Positions 18,301 to 29,840 are shown, counted from the stretch's first letter. The stretch is 64,000 nucleotides of DNA from Edaphobacillus lindanitolerans (GCF_900156305.1 NZ_FTPL01000001.1:186001-250000), one strand, 5' to 3'. Numbers and translations are program-made. Notes: generated by a model not told the origin, from the letters alone.

Positions 18301-19678
18301 AGCTTTCGAACGTATCGATGATTTCACCGTCCTTCACCCGGACAGCGGCCAATTCGATGATCTTGTCGTAGACCGCCGACAGGCCCGTCGTCTCCACGTC
18401 AAAAACGATGTATTCGGCTGCATCCAGAGGCCTGTCCACTTCGTCGTAGGCGATCGGCACCCCGTCGTCCACGATGTTCGCCTCCAGACCGAAGATGACT
18501 TTGATGCCGTGTTTCTGCCCGGCAGAGTAGGCTTCCGGAAACGCCTGGACATTTGCATGGTCTGTGATGGCGACAGCCGGATGTCCCCATTTGGCAGCCT
18601 GGGCGACAATGTCTCCCGCGGAAACGACCGCATCCATCTGGCTCATGTTTGAATGGGCATGGAGCTCAATCCGCTTCCGGCCTTCGGGGGCATTGTCTTT
18701 CCGGACGGCCGGTGCGATTTCCATAATGTCCTGGGCCATCATGATGAGGTCCCGGACGAAGGTGTCGTTTTGGATCGATCCCCTTGCACGGATCCAGGCG
18801 CCTTTTTTCAGGCCGGTCATCGCTTCGGCGTCCTCCTTGTCGCGTGAGAACATCTTCACCTGGATGGAGTCGGTGTAGTCTGTCACTTTCGCCGTGAGCA
18901 GGGACCGGCCGCTGCGGAGCTCCCGGACTTCCACGTCGAAGACGACCCCTTCGATCGTCACCCTGCGCTCTTCGTCCTGGATCAGGCGGATGCCGGTGAT
19001 CGGCTCGTCCGGCTTGATCGGCAGGCCGATCGAAAACGGCCCTTCCGGCTTCCCTGATTCTTTCTTTTCCTTCTCGCGTTTCTGAAGGTCGGCAAGCGCC
19101 CGGCTGGCGAGCGCCTCTTCTTCAGCCCTGCGCTGTTCCATGAACTTCCGCCGCTCTTCTTCCGCGCCTTCATCTTCCTCGCCGAGAACGAAGTCGACCG
19201 ATATGGCCGGGAAGCCGAAGCCGGCATATCCCCCAGACAGAAGACCCGCATACTTTCCTTTCATCGTCTGGAGCTCGAGCTCGGAACCGCATGTCAGCTG
19301 GAGCGATTGCCCGTTCCAGGACGGCAGCTGTTCCGATAGCCGCTTCCTCACCGGCGGGGACATGTCCTGAAGTTCCTCCAGCACATGGCGCCAGTATCCT
19401 TGGACAAGGTCTGCGTCCACCGCCGGCTCTTCTGCCCGGATATCAAGCCGGACGCGCGCCACAGGACTGAATGCCGCATCGACCCTCTTCCTGAATTCCG
19501 CAAACACGGAGGCCGGCAATATCTGTTTGACCGTTACGCGGAAATGCCAGACACGGGATACTTTATGTACATCCAGCCGTTCGAGCGCGGCCCCTTCAAA
19601 ATGCCTGACCGTCCCGTCATCGGTCATGCCGATATGCTGCAGCAGGATATGGAACCGCATTTTCGGATCCTGTTCCAA
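15362..19678 (-). CDS. polC: DNA polymerase III alpha subunit, PolC type
   Basis: PolC is the replicative polymerase of low-GC Gram-positives, with built-in proofreading. The 1438 residues match the B. subtilis length (1437). In order I see the N-terminal region and OB fold (about 230-330), a PHP domain ([12 protein letters not shown], about 342) split by a DEDD exonuclease ([15 protein letters not shown], about 430), a zinc-binding segment (CPECKKSEF and CPECGIPM), and the catalytic [11 protein letters not shown]. The start is TTG at 19678 behind AAAGGGGAG with seven-base spacing; no ATG fits as well. It lies between proS and rimP. Confidence 0.98.
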   Translation of the reverse strand: MEQDPKMRFHILLQHIGMTDDGTVRHFEGAALERLDVHKVSRVWHFRVTVKQILPASVFAEFRKRVDAAFSPVARVRLDIRAEEPAVDADLVQGYWRHVLEELQDMSPPVRKRLSEQLPSWNGQSLQLTCGSELELQTMKGKYAGLLSGGYAGFGFPAISVDFVLGEEDEGAEEERRKFMEQRRAEEEALASRALADLQKREKEKKESGKPEGPFSIGLPIKPDEPITGIRLIQDEERRVTIEGVVFDVEVRELRSGRSLLTAKVTDYTDSIQVKMFSRDKEDAEAMTGLKKGAWIRARGSIQNDTFVRDLIMMAQDIMEIAPAVRKDNAPEGRKRIELHAHSNMSQMDAVVSAGDIVAQAAKWGHPAVAITDHANVQAFPEAYSAGQKHGIKVIFGLEANIVDDGVPIAYDEVDRPLDAAEYIVFDVETTGLSAVYDKIIELAAVRVKDGEIIDTFESFSDPGHPLSATTIELTGITDDMVQGAPDIKDVAKRFHEWAGSGILVAHNASFDMGFLYEAYKQAEIAERTHPVIDTLELARLLHPELKNHRLNTLCKKFGIDLTQHHRAIYDCEATGHLLVHLLKEAEELDIRNHNEFNLHIGGGDAYKRARPSHCTILVKNQTGLKNLFKLVSASHTETFYRVPRIPRSVLQRHREGLLIGSGCDKGEVFEGLMQKPLDEVEEIAKFYDYLEVHPKPVYSHLIELELVRDEWNLEDIIRKMMKLGKKTGLPVVATGNVHFIDEHQAAYRKILVGSQGGANPLNRHSLPDVHFRTTDEMLDEFAFLGEETAARIVIDNPAWVAEQIGEVQVIKDELFTPVIEGADDEVRNLTYTMAHSIYGGELPQIVTDRLEKELKSIIGHGFGVIYLISHKLVKKSLDDGYLVGSRGSVGSSLVATMMEITEVNPLPPHYVCPECKKSEFITDGSIGSGFDLPRKDCPECGIPMKKDGHDIPFETFLGFKGDKVPDIDLNFSGEYQPRAHNYTKELFGEDYVYRAGTIGTVAEKTAYGYVRGYMNDNGLTIRGAEIDRLVQGCSGVKRNTGQHPGGIIVVPDTMDIFDFTPIQYPADDQESSWKTTHFDFHSIHDNLLKLDILGHDDPTVIRMLQDLSGLDPKTIPTDDPEVMKIFSGPESLGVTEEQIRCKTGTLGIPEFGTRFVRQMLEDTRPSTFSELVQISGLSHGTDVWLGNAQELIHNKTCVLSEVIGCRDDIMVYLIYQGLEPSLAFKIMESVRKGKGLTPEFESEMKSKGVPNWYIDSCKKIKYMFPKAHAAAYVLMAVRIAWFKVHEPLYYYAAYFTVRASDFDLIGMNKGSATIRAKIDEIEAKGLEASPKEKSLLTVLELALEMCERGYRFAKVDLYKSKATEFVIEGDSLIPPFNAVPGLGNNVARQIVEAREEGEFLSKEDLQQRGRVSRAIIDYMDELGCLEGMPEANQLSLF

Positions 19679-19706
19679 CGTTGTTCTCCCCTTTCGCGCC
19701 CGGAGA

Positions 19707-19743
19707 GAAAAAAGAAGGGAAAAGCCCGAGGCGGGCCATTCCC
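19707..19743 (-). terminator. Intrinsic terminator after proS
   Basis: GGGAATGGCCCG pairs with CGGGCTTTTCCC (12 bp, two mismatches) on the minus strand and is followed by TTCTTTTTTC. It lies between the proS stop and the polC start. Confidence 0.82.
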
Positions 19744-19762
19744 ATTCTTTCCGAGCCTTTGA

Positions 19763-21463
19763 TCAGCCGAAGAACGAACGGAGCTTGTCCGTCAGTTCTT
19801 CTTTTTTCCATTCGACCGTTTCCCCGGTCTTCCGGAATTTCACTTCCACGATTCCCTCGGCAGCCTTTTTGCCGACCGTGATCCGCACCGGCAGGCCGAT
19901 GAGGTCGGCATCCGCAAACTTGACGCCCGCCCGTTCCGCCCGGTCGTCGTACAGGCAGTCATACCGGTAGGACGTCAGGAGATGGTACAGGTCGTCCGCC
20001 AGCTGACGCTGGTCATCATCCTTGATGTTGACGGGCACAAGGTGGATGTCCGCAGGGGCCATCTCCTTCGCCCAGGCAAGCCCGTTGTCGTCATGGAACT
20101 GCTCGGCCATCGCCGCCAGGATCCTTGAAACGCCGATTCCATAGCATCCCATGATGTATGGCTGCTCGCGGCCGTTGTTATCAAGGAACTTCCCGTCCAT
20201 CGGTTCGCTGTAGGTCGTGCCGAGCTTGAAAATATGTCCGACTTCGATGCCCCTCGCGAACTTGATCGTTCCCACGCCGTCCGGCGAAGGATCGCCTTCC
20301 ATGATGAACCGGAGATCCTCGTAGGCATCTGCCGAGAAGTCCTTCTCGGGGTTCACGTTCTTGAAATGATATCCGTCTTCATTTGCACCGGTCACGGCGT
20401 TGCGCATCGACCGCACCGCATGGTCCGCAATCACCTTAAGGCCGGTAGGCAGCTTGACTGGACCGAGCGAGCCGATGTCGGTGCCGGTCGCTTCCTTCAC
20501 CTGTTCCGGCGTCGCCAGTTCGACGACCTTTGCATCCAGTGCATTTTTCACCTTGATGTCATTGACGTCGTGGTCACCGCGGCACAAAACGATCACCGGC
20601 TCATCATCGACCATAAATACAAGGGTCTTGACGCAGTCGGCCGGCTGCACGCCGAGGAATTCGGAAATCTCGGAGATCGTCCGGACTCCGGGCGTCTCCA
20701 CCTTCGCGATCGGCTGCTCTCCGGCTTCAGGAGCCGGATAGTCCATCCTGACTTCCGCCATCTCGATGTTCGCCGCGTAGTCCGACGAGTCGCTGTAGGC
20801 GATCGTGTCTTCCCCGATGTCGGAGAGCACCATGAATTCATGTGTGTCTTTCCCGCCGATCGCACCGGAGTCGGCGATGACCGCGCGGAAGTTGAGGCCG
20901 AGGCGCGTGAAGATGTTCGTATAGGCCTGCTTCATGTCCTCATACGTTGCATCCAGGCTGTCCTTTGTATCATGGAACGAATAGGCGTCTTTCATAATGA
21001 ACTCCCGGCCGCGGAGCAACCCGAAACGCGGACGCTTCTCATCACGGAATTTGGTCTGGATCTGATACAGCGTGAGCGGAAGCTTCTTGTAGCTTTTGAT
21101 CTCGTCGCGAAGAAGGGAAGTAATCACTTCCTCATGGGTCGGTCCAAGTGCAAATTCCCGCTCATGGCGGTCATGGAGACGCATGAGTTCCGGACCGTAT
21201 GTGTACCAGCGGCCGGTCTCTTTCCAGAGTTCCGCCTGCTGGAGCGACGGCATGAGCACTTCCGATCCGCCGATTGCGTCCATTTCCTCACGGACGATCG
21301 TCTCGATTTTCCTCAGCATCTTCTTGCCGAGCGGAAGGTAGGAATAGACACCGCTCGTGTTTTGCCGGATGTAACCTGCCCGCAGCAGGAACTGATGCGA
21401 ACGGATCTCCGCATCAGCCGGCGTTTCTCGCAAAGTTGGAATGAACGTTTTGCTTTGTCTCAT
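19763..21463 (-). CDS. proS: Prolyl-tRNA synthetase
   Basis: This class II synthetase charges tRNA-Pro. The 566-residue protein is the bacterial type, with motif 1/2 ([21 protein letters not shown]), a central INS editing domain (about 225-405, including [13 protein letters not shown]), motif 3 and a C-terminal anticodon domain ([20 protein letters not shown]). I chose the ATG beginning [13 protein letters not shown]; the ribosome site GGGGTG is modest. It is downstream of rseP with a 40-bp gap. No T-box is visible in that gap. Confidence 0.97.
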   Translation of the reverse strand: MRQSKTFIPTLRETPADAEIRSHQFLLRAGYIRQNTSGVYSYLPLGKKMLRKIETIVREEMDAIGGSEVLMPSLQQAELWKETGRWYTYGPELMRLHDRHEREFALGPTHEEVITSLLRDEIKSYKKLPLTLYQIQTKFRDEKRPRFGLLRGREFIMKDAYSFHDTKDSLDATYEDMKQAYTNIFTRLGLNFRAVIADSGAIGGKDTHEFMVLSDIGEDTIAYSDSSDYAANIEMAEVRMDYPAPEAGEQPIAKVETPGVRTISEISEFLGVQPADCVKTLVFMVDDEPVIVLCRGDHDVNDIKVKNALDAKVVELATPEQVKEATGTDIGSLGPVKLPTGLKVIADHAVRSMRNAVTGANEDGYHFKNVNPEKDFSADAYEDLRFIMEGDPSPDGVGTIKFARGIEVGHIFKLGTTYSEPMDGKFLDNNGREQPYIMGCYGIGVSRILAAMAEQFHDDNGLAWAKEMAPADIHLVPVNIKDDDQRQLADDLYHLLTSYRYDCLYDDRAERAGVKFADADLIGLPVRITVGKKAAEGIVEVKFRKTGETVEWKKEELTDKLRSFFG

Positions 21464-21503
21464 CGGATTTTGCACCCCGGATTCGTCAGTAGTTGGTATG
21501 TCG

Positions 21504-22763
21504 TCAGAAGAAGAACCGCTGGATATCGTTCCAGGTGACGACAATCATGAGCAGCATAAGCAGCATGATGCCGACAAGATGGACCATGCCTTCTTTCTGT
21601 TTGTCGATCGGCTTGCCTCTCAGGGCCTCGAAGCCGAAGAACAGGAGCCGTCCCCCGTCGAGCGCCGGAAGCGGCAGCAGGTTCATGATGCCCAGGTTGA
21701 TGCTGAGCACGGCTGCCCAGTTCATGAGGTTGAACACCCCGTACTGGGCCACCTGTCCCGTCGCCTGGTAGATTCCGACCGGGCCGGACAGCGCGTCGAT
21801 CGAGAACTTGCCGGTTACGAGCATTCCGACCAGTTCAAAGATCCTCTTGAACCAGAACCATGTTTGTTCCCCGCCGTAGACAACCGCCTTCAGGGGGTTC
21901 TTTTCATAGACCGGTTCATGGAGCACGCCGATCTGTCCGATCTTCTGTCCTTCCACATCCACCGAATCCGCAGTCACCGGGAATTTCAGGTGCTCGCCGT
22001 TTCGGTCAACGCCGATCTCAAGCTTTTCCCCGGGGCGGTCCTGGATGATCGCAGCGAATGCGTTCCAGGTGTCGACCTTTTTGCCGTCCACCGATTCGAT
22101 GATGTCGCCCGGCTCGATGCCCGCCGTGATGGCAGGCCCGTTGTCGGTGACGTCCTTGATGAGGGCTTCGTTCGTCGGAATGCCCTGAAGCAGGCCGAGA
22201 AGCGTGAAGATGAAGAAGGCGAGGATGAAGTTGAACAGCGGCCCGGCGAAGATCGTCAGTGCCCGCGCGCCGAGCGGCTTCGACTCGAACTGGCGGTCAT
22301 GCGGGGCAATGAGCATCTCCTGCCCTTTTTCCGCGATGACTGCCTGGCGGGAGACCGCATAGCGGACCTTCTGCTCTTCTTCATCGTAGCCTTCGATATA
22401 AAGATCCTTTTCCAGGTCCGCCTTTTCCACTTCGAGATAAAGCATGTCCGGCGTCCGGTCGTTCTGATTCAGGACAATCCGCTTTGCCTTGCCGTCCCTG
22501 TCCAGGATGAGCCCGATCCGGTGGCCGGGCTGCAGTTCGAACGTATCGAAATCTTCTCCCGCCATGCGGACGTATCCGCCCAGAGGCAGAAGGCGGATCG
22601 TGTAAAGCGTTTCTCCCTTTGTGATGCCGATCAGCTTCGGCCCGAAGCCGATCGCAAATTCCCGCACCATGATCCCCGTCCGTTTGGCGAACAGGAAATG
22701 GCCGAGCTCATGGAAAAATACAAGCGTGCCGAAGACGACAACGAATGCAATGATTGTTTGCAT
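21504..22763 (-). CDS. rseP: Site-2 intramembrane zinc protease RseP/RasP
   Basis: RasP cleaves membrane-embedded anti-sigma factors and cell-division or signal-peptide remnants. The 419-residue protein has the zinc motif HELGH at residues 18-22 in the first membrane segment, a central PDZ domain ([22 protein letters not shown], about 205-235) and the second catalytic segment [13 protein letters not shown] near the C terminus. I prefer the ATG ([10 protein letters not shown]) over a GTG two codons earlier because AAGGTGGG is then well spaced. It lies between dxr and proS, as in B. subtilis. Confidence 0.96.
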   Translation of the reverse strand: MQTIIAFVVVFGTLVFFHELGHFLFAKRTGIMVREFAIGFGPKLIGITKGETLYTIRLLPLGGYVRMAGEDFDTFELQPGHRIGLILDRDGKAKRIVLNQNDRTPDMLYLEVEKADLEKDLYIEGYDEEEQKVRYAVSRQAVIAEKGQEMLIAPHDRQFESKPLGARALTIFAGPLFNFILAFFIFTLLGLLQGIPTNEALIKDVTDNGPAITAGIEPGDIIESVDGKKVDTWNAFAAIIQDRPGEKLEIGVDRNGEHLKFPVTADSVDVEGQKIGQIGVLHEPVYEKNPLKAVVYGGEQTWFWFKRIFELVGMLVTGKFSIDALSGPVGIYQATGQVAQYGVFNLMNWAAVLSINLGIMNLLPLPALDGGRLLFFGFEALRGKPIDKQKEGMVHLVGIMLLMLLMIVVTWNDIQRFFF

Positions 22764-22807
22764 GGGCACCCACCTTCAACCGGACAGAAGCCGGATTTCA
22801 TATCACA

Positions 22808-23956
22808 TTATTTTACCATATCGAGTACGCATTTTCTTGCCAGGGTGTCCGCTTCCATGACAGTGCCGAGATCCGGCTTGGAAATCACTTCATGGCGGTC
22901 CAGCACCCGCTCCACGAGTGTCTCGATCTCCGTGAAGGCGATCCGGCCGTCCATGAACAAACCGACCGCCGCTTCGTTCGCGGCGTTCATGACAGTAGTG
23001 GCCGTGCCGCCCGTCTTGCCCGCCTCGAAGGCGATCCGGAGGGCGGGATACCGCTCCAGGTCGACTTCCTCGAAGTGGAGGGATCCGATTTTGGCGAGAT
23101 CCAGCCGGTCCGTCCCTTTTCTCGGGAATCGGTCCGGCCAGGTGAGCGCATACTGGATCGGAACCCGCATGTCCGGCGTTCCGAGCTGGGCCATGACGCT
23201 CGTGTCGGTGAATTCGACCATCGAGTGGATGATGCTCTCACGGTGGAGCAGGACATCGATGCGGTCATACGGCATGGCGAACAGATGATGGGCCTCGATG
23301 ACTTCAAGCCCTTTGTTCATCATCGTCGCGGAGTCGATGGTCAGTTTGCTGCCCATCGACCAGTTCGGATGGGCGAGTGCCTCCTCGATCGTGACCCCTT
23401 CCAGTTCGGCCCGCGTCCGGTCACGGAAGCTGCCGCCGGAAGCCGTCAGGATGAGACGCTCGGCCTGACCGGGGGTTTCCCCGTTCAGCGACTGGAACAG
23501 GGCGGAGTGCTCACTGTCGACGGGAAGGAGGGCCACGCCGTTCCGTCTTGCTTCCTCCGTCACGATCGTGCCGGCCGCTACGAGGGTTTCCTTGTTGGCG
23601 ATGGCAATGTCCCTGCCGTTCCGGATCGCCTCGATCGTCGGCTCGAGTCCGAGACTTCCGACGACGGCGCTGACGACGACGTCCGCATCCGACCCGGCCG
23701 CCACATCGATGAGGCCTTCCCTGCCGTAGACAAACTCGGTGCCCGGGAATTCCTGTTTCAGGGCGGCCGCATCTTCCGGTTTATCGACCGAGACGATTTC
23801 AGGCCCGGTTTCCCGGATGATCTCCCTCAGCTTTTCGATATTGCTGCCCGCGGCAAGCGCCGTAATCTTGAATTGTCCGGGCGCTTCGCGGACCACATCA
23901 ACTGTCTGGGTGCCGATGGATCCCGTCGCACCGAGAAGGCTGATCTTCTTTACCAT
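22808..23956 (-). CDS. dxr: 1-deoxy-D-xylulose 5-phosphate reductoisomerase
   Basis: Dxr makes 2-C-methylerythritol 4-phosphate, the committed step of the non-mevalonate isoprenoid route, which feeds undecaprenyl phosphate. The 382-residue protein has the NADPH loop GATGSIGTQT, the ANKETLVAAG segment, the metal and substrate residues in LPVDSEHSA and TASGGSFRD, and HPNWSMGSKLTIDSATMMNKGLE. The ATG follows GAAAGGAAG. The gene directly follows cdsA and uppS, an envelope lipid cluster. Confidence 0.98.
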   Translation of the reverse strand: MVKKISLLGATGSIGTQTVDVVREAPGQFKITALAAGSNIEKLREIIRETGPEIVSVDKPEDAAALKQEFPGTEFVYGREGLIDVAAGSDADVVVSAVVGSLGLEPTIEAIRNGRDIAIANKETLVAAGTIVTEEARRNGVALLPVDSEHSALFQSLNGETPGQAERLILTASGGSFRDRTRAELEGVTIEEALAHPNWSMGSKLTIDSATMMNKGLEVIEAHHLFAMPYDRIDVLLHRESIIHSMVEFTDTSVMAQLGTPDMRVPIQYALTWPDRFPRKGTDRLDLAKIGSLHFEEVDLERYPALRIAFEAGKTGGTATTVMNAANEAAVGLFMDGRIAFTEIETLVERVLDRHEVISKPDLGTVMEADTLARKCVLDMVK

Positions 23957-23974
23957 ATGAATCTTCCTTTCAGG

Positions 23975-24769
23975 TCATCCGACAAAATGAAGAAGATTGA
24001 GCAGCGGCAGGACAAACAGCAGGCTGTCGAACCTGTCCAGGATGCCGCCGTGCCCCGGGAGAATCTTGCCGGAATCTTTCACGCCGTAATGCCGCTTGAG
24101 CGCAGATTCCACCAAGTCTCCGATTTGTCCCATCACCGAAGCGAGGATGGTCACGCCGATGAGGATGAGATACGAATGGGTCACCGGCATGAACATCTGG
24201 AAGATGCAGGCTGCAATGACCGCAACCACAATTCCTCCGACGAACCCTTCGATTGTTTTATTCGGTGATATTTCCGGCCAGAGTTTCCGCTTGCCGATCG
24301 CCCGTCCCGTGAAATATGCACCCGTATCCGTGAGCCAGACGACAATCAGCGCATAGACGATGTACTCGAGCCCCGCATCCCGGGTGATGATCAGATAGTA
24401 GAATCCGATCCCGAGGTAAAGCATGGCGAGCACCGTGAATGCCGCGTGCTCGAACGTGAACCGATTCTTCACGACGACCGTGTAGATGAGGAGCATGAGG
24501 ACGAGCGCGTAGACGACCTCGATTTTCGAGTAGCCGGTGAATGATGTGACCGCTTCGGCCCAGTCCGGCTTCAGCAGGAAGCTGAACAAGGCGAGTACCG
24601 CAAGCAGGCCGGGAACCGATGCAACCGGGATCTCCTTCATCCGCAGCAGCTCATACATGCCGACTGCCGCAAGCAGAAAGACGGCAAGCGTGAACGGGAG
24701 GCCGCCGATGATGACGAGCGGGACGAACAGGAGACCGGCGACGATGGCCGTGATGATCCGTGTCTTCAT
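23975..24769 (-). CDS. cdsA: Phosphatidate cytidylyltransferase
   Basis: CdsA makes CDP-diacylglycerol, the precursor of the anionic phospholipids. The 264-residue protein is mostly hydrophobic, with about eight membrane segments, and carries the family signature DLVESALKRHYGVKDSGKILPGHGGILDRFDSL near the C terminus (two metal-binding aspartates). It overlaps uppS by four bases (ATGA) and precedes dxr. Confidence 0.96.
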   Translation of the reverse strand: MKTRIITAIVAGLLFVPLVIIGGLPFTLAVFLLAAVGMYELLRMKEIPVASVPGLLAVLALFSFLLKPDWAEAVTSFTGYSKIEVVYALVLMLLIYTVVVKNRFTFEHAAFTVLAMLYLGIGFYYLIITRDAGLEYIVYALIVVWLTDTGAYFTGRAIGKRKLWPEISPNKTIEGFVGGIVVAVIAACIFQMFMPVTHSYLILIGVTILASVMGQIGDLVESALKRHYGVKDSGKILPGHGGILDRFDSLLFVLPLLNLLHFVG

Positions 24770-25557
24770 TTGGCCTCCTCCTTGCCGATGCCGCCGTATC
24801 GGCGGTTTCTTGCCTGATAGCCGTCGATGGCCTCGCGAAGTGCGGCTTCATCGAAATCCGGCCAGAGCGTGTCCGTGAACCAGAACTCGGTATAGGCCAG
24901 CTGCCAGAGCATGAAATTGCTCAGGCGGACTTCACCGCTCGTCCGGATGAGCAGGTCGGGCTCCGGAAGGTGGGCGGTCATGAGCGCGGCCGAGATCATC
25001 CGCTCATCGATCTCTTCCGGACGGACTTTTCCTTCGTCCACTGAGCGCGCAATCGACTTGACCGCATCCGCCAGCTCCGCACGGCTGCCGTAGTTCATGG
25101 CGAAATTCAGGATGAGCCCGTCGTTCTCCGCAGTTTCATCCATCGCCCTGCGTATGGCCCGCTTTGTGTGCGGGGGCAGGCTTTCGTAGTCCCCGATCAT
25201 TTCGACCCGGACGTTTTGCTCGATCAGTTCCGGAAGATAAGTCCCCAGGAATTCATCCGGAAGCTTCATCAGGAATTCCACCTCGGGCTTCGGACGTTTC
25301 CAGTTCTCGGTGGAGAAGGCGTACAGCGTCAGGACCTTCACCCCGAGCAGGTTGGCCTCCCGCGTGATCTTGCGAACGGTCTTCATCCCTTCATGGTGAC
25401 CGGCGATGCGCGGCAATGCCCGCTTCTTCGCCCAGCGTCCGTTGCCGTCCATGATGATGGCGATATGTTCAGGGACTTCACGGGTGCCGGGGTTCTGCCC
25501 CTCAGGTGTTTCTGCAGCTTCCCGCCCGCCTTTTTTGCGGATCAGTTTATCCAACAT
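24766..25557 (-). CDS. uppS: Undecaprenyl diphosphate synthase
   Basis: UppS extends farnesyl diphosphate to the C55 carrier lipid for peptidoglycan and teichoic acid. The 263-residue protein has IAIIMDGNGRWAKKR with the catalytic Asp, AGHHEGMKTV, STENWKRP and the C-terminal LLIRTSGEVRLSNFMLWQ. I chose the ATG beginning MLDKLIRKKGG behind GGAGG; the frame stays open upstream but family proteins start here. It heads the uppS-cdsA-dxr-rseP-proS run, with a promoter overlapping the frr terminator region. Confidence 0.97.
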   Translation of the reverse strand: MLDKLIRKKGGREAAETPEGQNPGTREVPEHIAIIMDGNGRWAKKRALPRIAGHHEGMKTVRKITREANLLGVKVLTLYAFSTENWKRPKPEVEFLMKLPDEFLGTYLPELIEQNVRVEMIGDYESLPPHTKRAIRRAMDETAENDGLILNFAMNYGSRAELADAVKSIARSVDEGKVRPEEIDERMISAALMTAHLPEPDLLIRTSGEVRLSNFMLWQLAYTEFWFTDTLWPDFDEAALREAIDGYQARNRRYGGIGKEEAK

Positions 25558-25606
25558 ATTCTGAAATCCTCCACTCAACTGCAATTCGAGATTGATGCCT
25601 TTGTCT

Positions 25607-25615
25607 ATCATAGCA
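25607..25615 (-). promoter_or_regulatory. Extended -10 promoter for uppS-cdsA-dxr
   Basis: The minus strand reads TGCTATGAT, an extended -10, about 50 bp upstream of the uppS start and just past the frr terminator. The -35 region (TTTTGT) is weak. Confidence 0.5.
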
Positions 25616-25629
25616 GTTTTTGGCCCACT

Positions 25630-25660
25630 ACAAAAGGCGTCCTGTCAGAATAGGACGCCT
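25630..25660 (-). terminator. Intrinsic terminator after frr
   Basis: A perfect nine-base-pair stem AGGCGTCCT/AGGACGCCT with an eight-base loop is followed on the minus strand by TTTG. It ends the tsf-pyrH-frr run. Confidence 0.8.
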
Positions 25661-25682
25661 CATTGCGGAAATGGTTCGGATG

Positions 25683-26239
25683 TCAAACTTCCATGATTTC
25701 CTGTTCTTTCTCTTTGGCAATCTCATCGATTTCTTCGATGTGGCGGTCGGTCAGCTTCTGGATGTCATCGGCATAGCCGCGGAGATCATCTTCTGTGATC
25801 TCCCCGCCCTTCTCCATCTTCTTGAGGCTGTCATTGCCGTCTCGGCGCACGTTCCGGATGGCGACTTTCGCATCTTCCGCTTCCCGCTTGACCTGCTTCG
25901 CCAGCTCTTTGCGGCGTTCTTCGGTCAATGCCGGAACGGCGATGCGGATGACGTTGCCGTCATTCGCCGGTGTAATTCCGAGATCCGACTTCAGGATCGC
26001 TTTTTCGATGTCATTGATCACGGACTTGTCGTACGGCTGGATGACGAGAAGGCGTGCTTCCGGCACCGAGATGCCGGCCAGCTGATTGATCGGTGTCGGT
26101 GCACCGTAGTAGTCGACCGTGATCCGGTCGAGGAGTGAGGCGCTTGCGCGGCCCGCACGGATGCCTGCAAGTTCCCTCCTGTATGACTGGATCGACTTCG
26201 CCATTCGGTCTTTCGTTTCTTCGATGATCAGATTCACCA

Positions 26240-26240
<1 letters not shown>
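25683..26240 (-). CDS. frr: Ribosome recycling factor
   Basis: Frr, with EF-G, splits post-termination ribosomes. The 185-residue protein has the signatures [24 protein letters not shown] and [14 protein letters not shown]. Its ATG overlaps the pyrH stop by one base (TAATG) and is preceded by AGGAGG inside the end of pyrH, so the genes are translationally coupled. Confidence 0.98.
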
Positions 26241-27049
<809 letters not shown>

Positions 27050-27937
27050 TCAGTTCCCTTTGACCTGGTTCATGACTTCTTCAGCGAAGTTGTCTTCGCG
27101 CTTCTCGATGCCTTCGCCGACTGCATAGCGGACGAATGCTTTCAGTTCGCCGCCGGCAGACTTGACGACTTCACGGACTTTCTTGTCCGGGTCTTTGACG
27201 AACTGCTGATCGAGCACGCAGATTTCTTCGAAGAATTTGCCAAGACGGCCTTCGACCATTTTAGCGACGATGTTTTCCGGCTTGCCTTCGTTGAGGGCCT
27301 GCTCCGTAAGGACCTTGCGCTCATGTTCAACTTCCTCTTCGGACACTTGGTCGCGGGAGATGTATTTCGGATTGAGGGCTGCGATGTGCATCGCCACGTC
27401 TTTTGCGACAGCGTCATCAGTCGAGCCTTCGAGAAGCGTCAGCACGCCGATGCGGCCGCCCATGTGGATGTAGGCGCCGAATGCGTCGCTGTCCGTTTTT
27501 TCGAGGACTTCAAAGCGGCGAAGCGTGATCTTTTCACCGATTTTTGCAACTGCGTTGGAGATATGGTCTGCAACCGCGCTGCCGTTTTCCATCGTCGAGG
27601 AAAGCGCCGCTTCGACATCAGCCGGCTGTTCCTTGAGGATGTGCGCCGCGAGGTCGGAGACGAGCTGCTGGAACGCCTCGTTTTTGGCGACGAAGTCCGT
27701 TTCGGCGTTCACTTCGAGGATGACGGCTTTGTTGCCTTCAACTTCGACAGCCACCGAACCTTCGGCCGCGATGCGGTCCGCTTTCTTCGCTGCGCTCGAA
27801 AGTCCTTTTTCGCGAAGGAAGTCGATTGCGGCTTCCATGTCGCCGTCAGTCTGAGTGAGGGCTTTCTTGCAGTCCATCATGCCCGCGCCAGTTTTTTCGC
27901 GGAGTTCTTTGACCATTTGTGCTGTTACTGCTGCCAT
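27050..27937 (-). CDS. tsf: Translation elongation factor Ts
   Basis: EF-Ts exchanges GDP for GTP on EF-Tu. The 295-residue protein has the N-terminal UBA-like domain ([27 protein letters not shown]), the TDFVAKNE signature near residue 80 and a duplicated core. It follows rpsB, with a strong terminator in the 127-bp gap. Confidence 0.98.
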   Translation of the reverse strand: MAAVTAQMVKELREKTGAGMMDCKKALTQTDGDMEAAIDFLREKGLSSAAKKADRIAAEGSVAVEVEGNKAVILEVNAETDFVAKNEAFQQLVSDLAAHILKEQPADVEAALSSTMENGSAVADHISNAVAKIGEKITLRRFEVLEKTDSDAFGAYIHMGGRIGVLTLLEGSTDDAVAKDVAMHIAALNPKYISRDQVSEEEVEHERKVLTEQALNEGKPENIVAKMVEGRLGKFFEEICVLDQQFVKDPDKKVREVVKSAGGELKAFVRYAVGEGIEKREDNFAEEVMNQVKGN

Positions 27938-28014
27938 TGGGCATTCCTCCCGGTCTGGATAAGTTTATGTGAGGCGGAAAAAGATCGGCCGCCCTTGTAC
28001 ACCCTGGATTGTTC

Positions 28015-28050
28015 AAAAAAAGCGATAAGTGACGTAGAGCCGCTTATCGC
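28015..28050 (-). terminator. Strong terminator between rpsB and tsf
   Basis: GCGATAAG/CTTATCGC with a 13-base loop is followed on the minus strand by seven T residues. It would cut transcription between the two co-directional translation genes and lower tsf relative to rpsB unless tsf has its own promoter. Confidence 0.92.
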
Positions 28051-28064
28051 CTTTCGTGAGAGTC

Positions 28065-28793
28065 TTACTCGGCTGCGACTTCCTCTGCCTGAGCTTCGAC
28101 TTCTGCTTCTTCGCCTTGCTTCGATTCTACGAGGGCATCCGCCATCTTGCTTGTGAGCAGGCGGACTGCACGGATCGCGTCGTCGTTCGCAGGGATGACG
28201 TAGTCGATTTCATCCGGATCGCAGTTCGTGTCGACGATGCCGACGATCGGAATGTGGAGCTTGCGGGCTTCAGCGACCGCGATGCGCTCTTTGCGCGGGT
28301 CAACGACATACATGACGTCAGGAAGACCGTTCATGTCGCGGATTCCGCCGAGGAACTTGACGAGACGTTCATGTTCTTTTTTAAGCTGGATGACTTCTTT
28401 CTTAGGAAGTACGTCGAATGTGCCTTCCTCTTCCATCTTTTCGATGTCCTTCATGCGCTTGACGCGCTTCTGGATCGTACCGAAGTTTGTGAGGAGGCCG
28501 CCGAGCCAGCGTTGGTTGATGTAGTATTGGCCTGCGCGTTCCGCTTCTTCACGGATTGCGTCCTGGGCTTGTTTCTTCGTGCCGACGAAGAGCACCTTGC
28601 CGCCTTCAGCGCCTGTCTGACGCATGAAGTCGTATGCTTCCTCGAGTTTCTTGACCGTTTTTTGAAGGTCGATGATGTAGATGCCGTTACGTTCGACGAA
28701 GATGTATTTTTTCATCTTCGGGTTCCAGCGGCGTGTCTGGTGGCCGAAATGTACGCCGGCTTCCAGCAGTTGCTTCATTGTGATGATCGCCAT
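28065..28793 (-). CDS. rpsB: 30S ribosomal protein S2
   Basis: S2 is a late-assembling 30S protein that contacts S1 or the mRNA exit side. The 242-residue protein has [22 protein letters not shown], the [12 protein letters not shown] and [45 protein letters not shown] signatures, and an acidic tail. The ATG follows GGAGGT at about nine bases. In B. subtilis the fla/che operon lies just upstream; here codY is the neighbour. Confidence 0.98.
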   Translation of the reverse strand: MAIITMKQLLEAGVHFGHQTRRWNPKMKKYIFVERNGIYIIDLQKTVKKLEEAYDFMRQTGAEGGKVLFVGTKKQAQDAIREEAERAGQYYINQRWLGGLLTNFGTIQKRVKRMKDIEKMEEEGTFDVLPKKEVIQLKKEHERLVKFLGGIRDMNGLPDVMYVVDPRKERIAVAEARKLHIPIVGIVDTNCDPDEIDYVIPANDDAIRAVRLLTSKMADALVESKQGEEAEVEAQAEEVAAE

Positions 28794-28907
28794 GTGTGTG
28801 TTACCTCCGTTTTGGTTTTTTTGTTCCTCCGCACCGTTTCATCCTTCCGGGCGGCCTTTCGGCACCTGCCCGTCCGTCACAGCGCGTGTGTATTCACACC
28901 ATTTGAG

Positions 28908-28936
28908 AATATACCATGGATTCCGCCCCATTGCAA
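28908..28936 (-). promoter_or_regulatory. Sigma-A promoter for rpsB, with about 110-nt leader
   Basis: TTGCAA (28931-28936) and TATATT (28908-28913) are exactly 17 bp apart on the minus strand. The transcript would start near 28901 and carry a leader that contains a GC-rich stem (CGGGC/GCCCG, about 28850-28875) before the ribosome site. Leader autoregulation by S2 is known in other bacteria, but I cannot establish it here. Confidence 0.7.
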
Positions 28937-29010
28937 CCAGAAACACATGATTGCAGAGAGATTGCCCCCGAATGCCGGCGCTTCATCCGGCACCCCGCAG
29001 CCCGCTTCAT

Positions 29011-29040
29011 TAAAACAGGGCTGCCCGCAATGGACAGCCC
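29011..29040 (-). terminator. Intrinsic terminator after codY
   Basis: GGGCTGTCC/GGGCAGCCC (nine pairs including a G-U) with a five-base loop is followed on the minus strand by TGTTTTAA. It closes the xerC-hslV-hslU-codY unit. Confidence 0.8.
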
Positions 29041-29060
29041 CGGATCCGCAAAAGCGGAAA

Positions 29061-29840
29061 TCACTTGGATTTGAGTTCTTCGAGCTGAGCGAGGAATTTG
29101 TCGTTCAGCACTTTGATGTAGGTCCCCTTCATGCCGAGCGAACGGGATTCGATGACGCCGGCACTCTCAAGCTTGCGGAGTGCGTTGACGATGACCGAGC
29201 GCGTGATGCCGACGCGGTCTGCGATCTTCGATGCGACGAGCAGGCCTTCGCTGCCGTCGAGTTCCTCAAAGATGTGCTCGATCGCTTCAAGTTCGCTGTA
29301 GGAAAGCGAGTTGATCGCCATCTGGACGACCGCCTTGCTGCGGGCTTCCGCCTCGATCTCTTCGGATTTTTCACGGAGGATTTCCATGCCGACGACGGTT
29401 GCGCCGTATTCCGCCAGGACGAGGTCGTTCTCGGTGAACTCATTCTTGGCACGGCCGAGGATCAGCGTGCCGAGACGCTCGCCGCCGCCGATGATCGGAA
29501 CGATCGTCGTGAGGGCATCCTGGAAAAGGTCCTTGTTCTCGACCGGGAATACCGTATGTTCGTTGTTGATGTCGAGGTTCGGGGAAGTTTCCGTGACATT
29601 GAACAGATTCCGTGTATATTCTTCCGGGAACTGGCGCTTCTCGAGCATTTCCTGCATGCGCTCGTTCTGGATCTCCTGGTGGATCGTTGCGCCGAGAAGC
29701 TTGCCCCGCCGGCTGACGATGAAGACGTTGCTTCCGATCACATGCGACAGGGTGTCCGCCATTTCCTTGAAGTTGACCGGCTTGCCGGCGGATGCCTGGA
29801 GCATGGAGTTGATCTCTCGTGTCTGATTCAAAAGTGACAT
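29061..29840 (-). CDS. codY: GTP/branched-chain amino acid-sensing repressor CodY
   Basis: CodY senses GTP and isoleucine/valine and represses stationary-phase and nutrient genes. The 259-residue protein has the N-terminal GAF ligand domain (about 1-155, with [20 protein letters not shown]) and a C-terminal winged helix ([40 protein letters not shown]). The ATG follows AGGAGG. It is last in the codV-clpQ-clpY-codY order of B. subtilis. In its 95-bp upstream gap there is an 8-bp hairpin (AATCGTTT/AAACGATT, 29898-29922) of unknown role. Confidence 0.98.
   Translation of the reverse strand: MSLLNQTREINSMLQASAGKPVNFKEMADTLSHVIGSNVFIVSRRGKLLGATIHQEIQNERMQEMLEKRQFPEEYTRNLFNVTETSPNLDINNEHTVFPVENKDLFQDALTTIVPIIGGGERLGTLILGRAKNEFTENDLVLAEYGATVVGMEILREKSEEIEAEARSKAVVQMAINSLSYSELEAIEHIFEELDGSEGLLVASKIADRVGITRSVIVNALRKLESAGVIESRSLGMKGTYIKVLNDKFLAQLEELKSK

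Noticed and set aside
21464-21503. T-box leader before proS
   Set aside because: The rseP-proS gap is only 40 bp; there is no room for a T-box.
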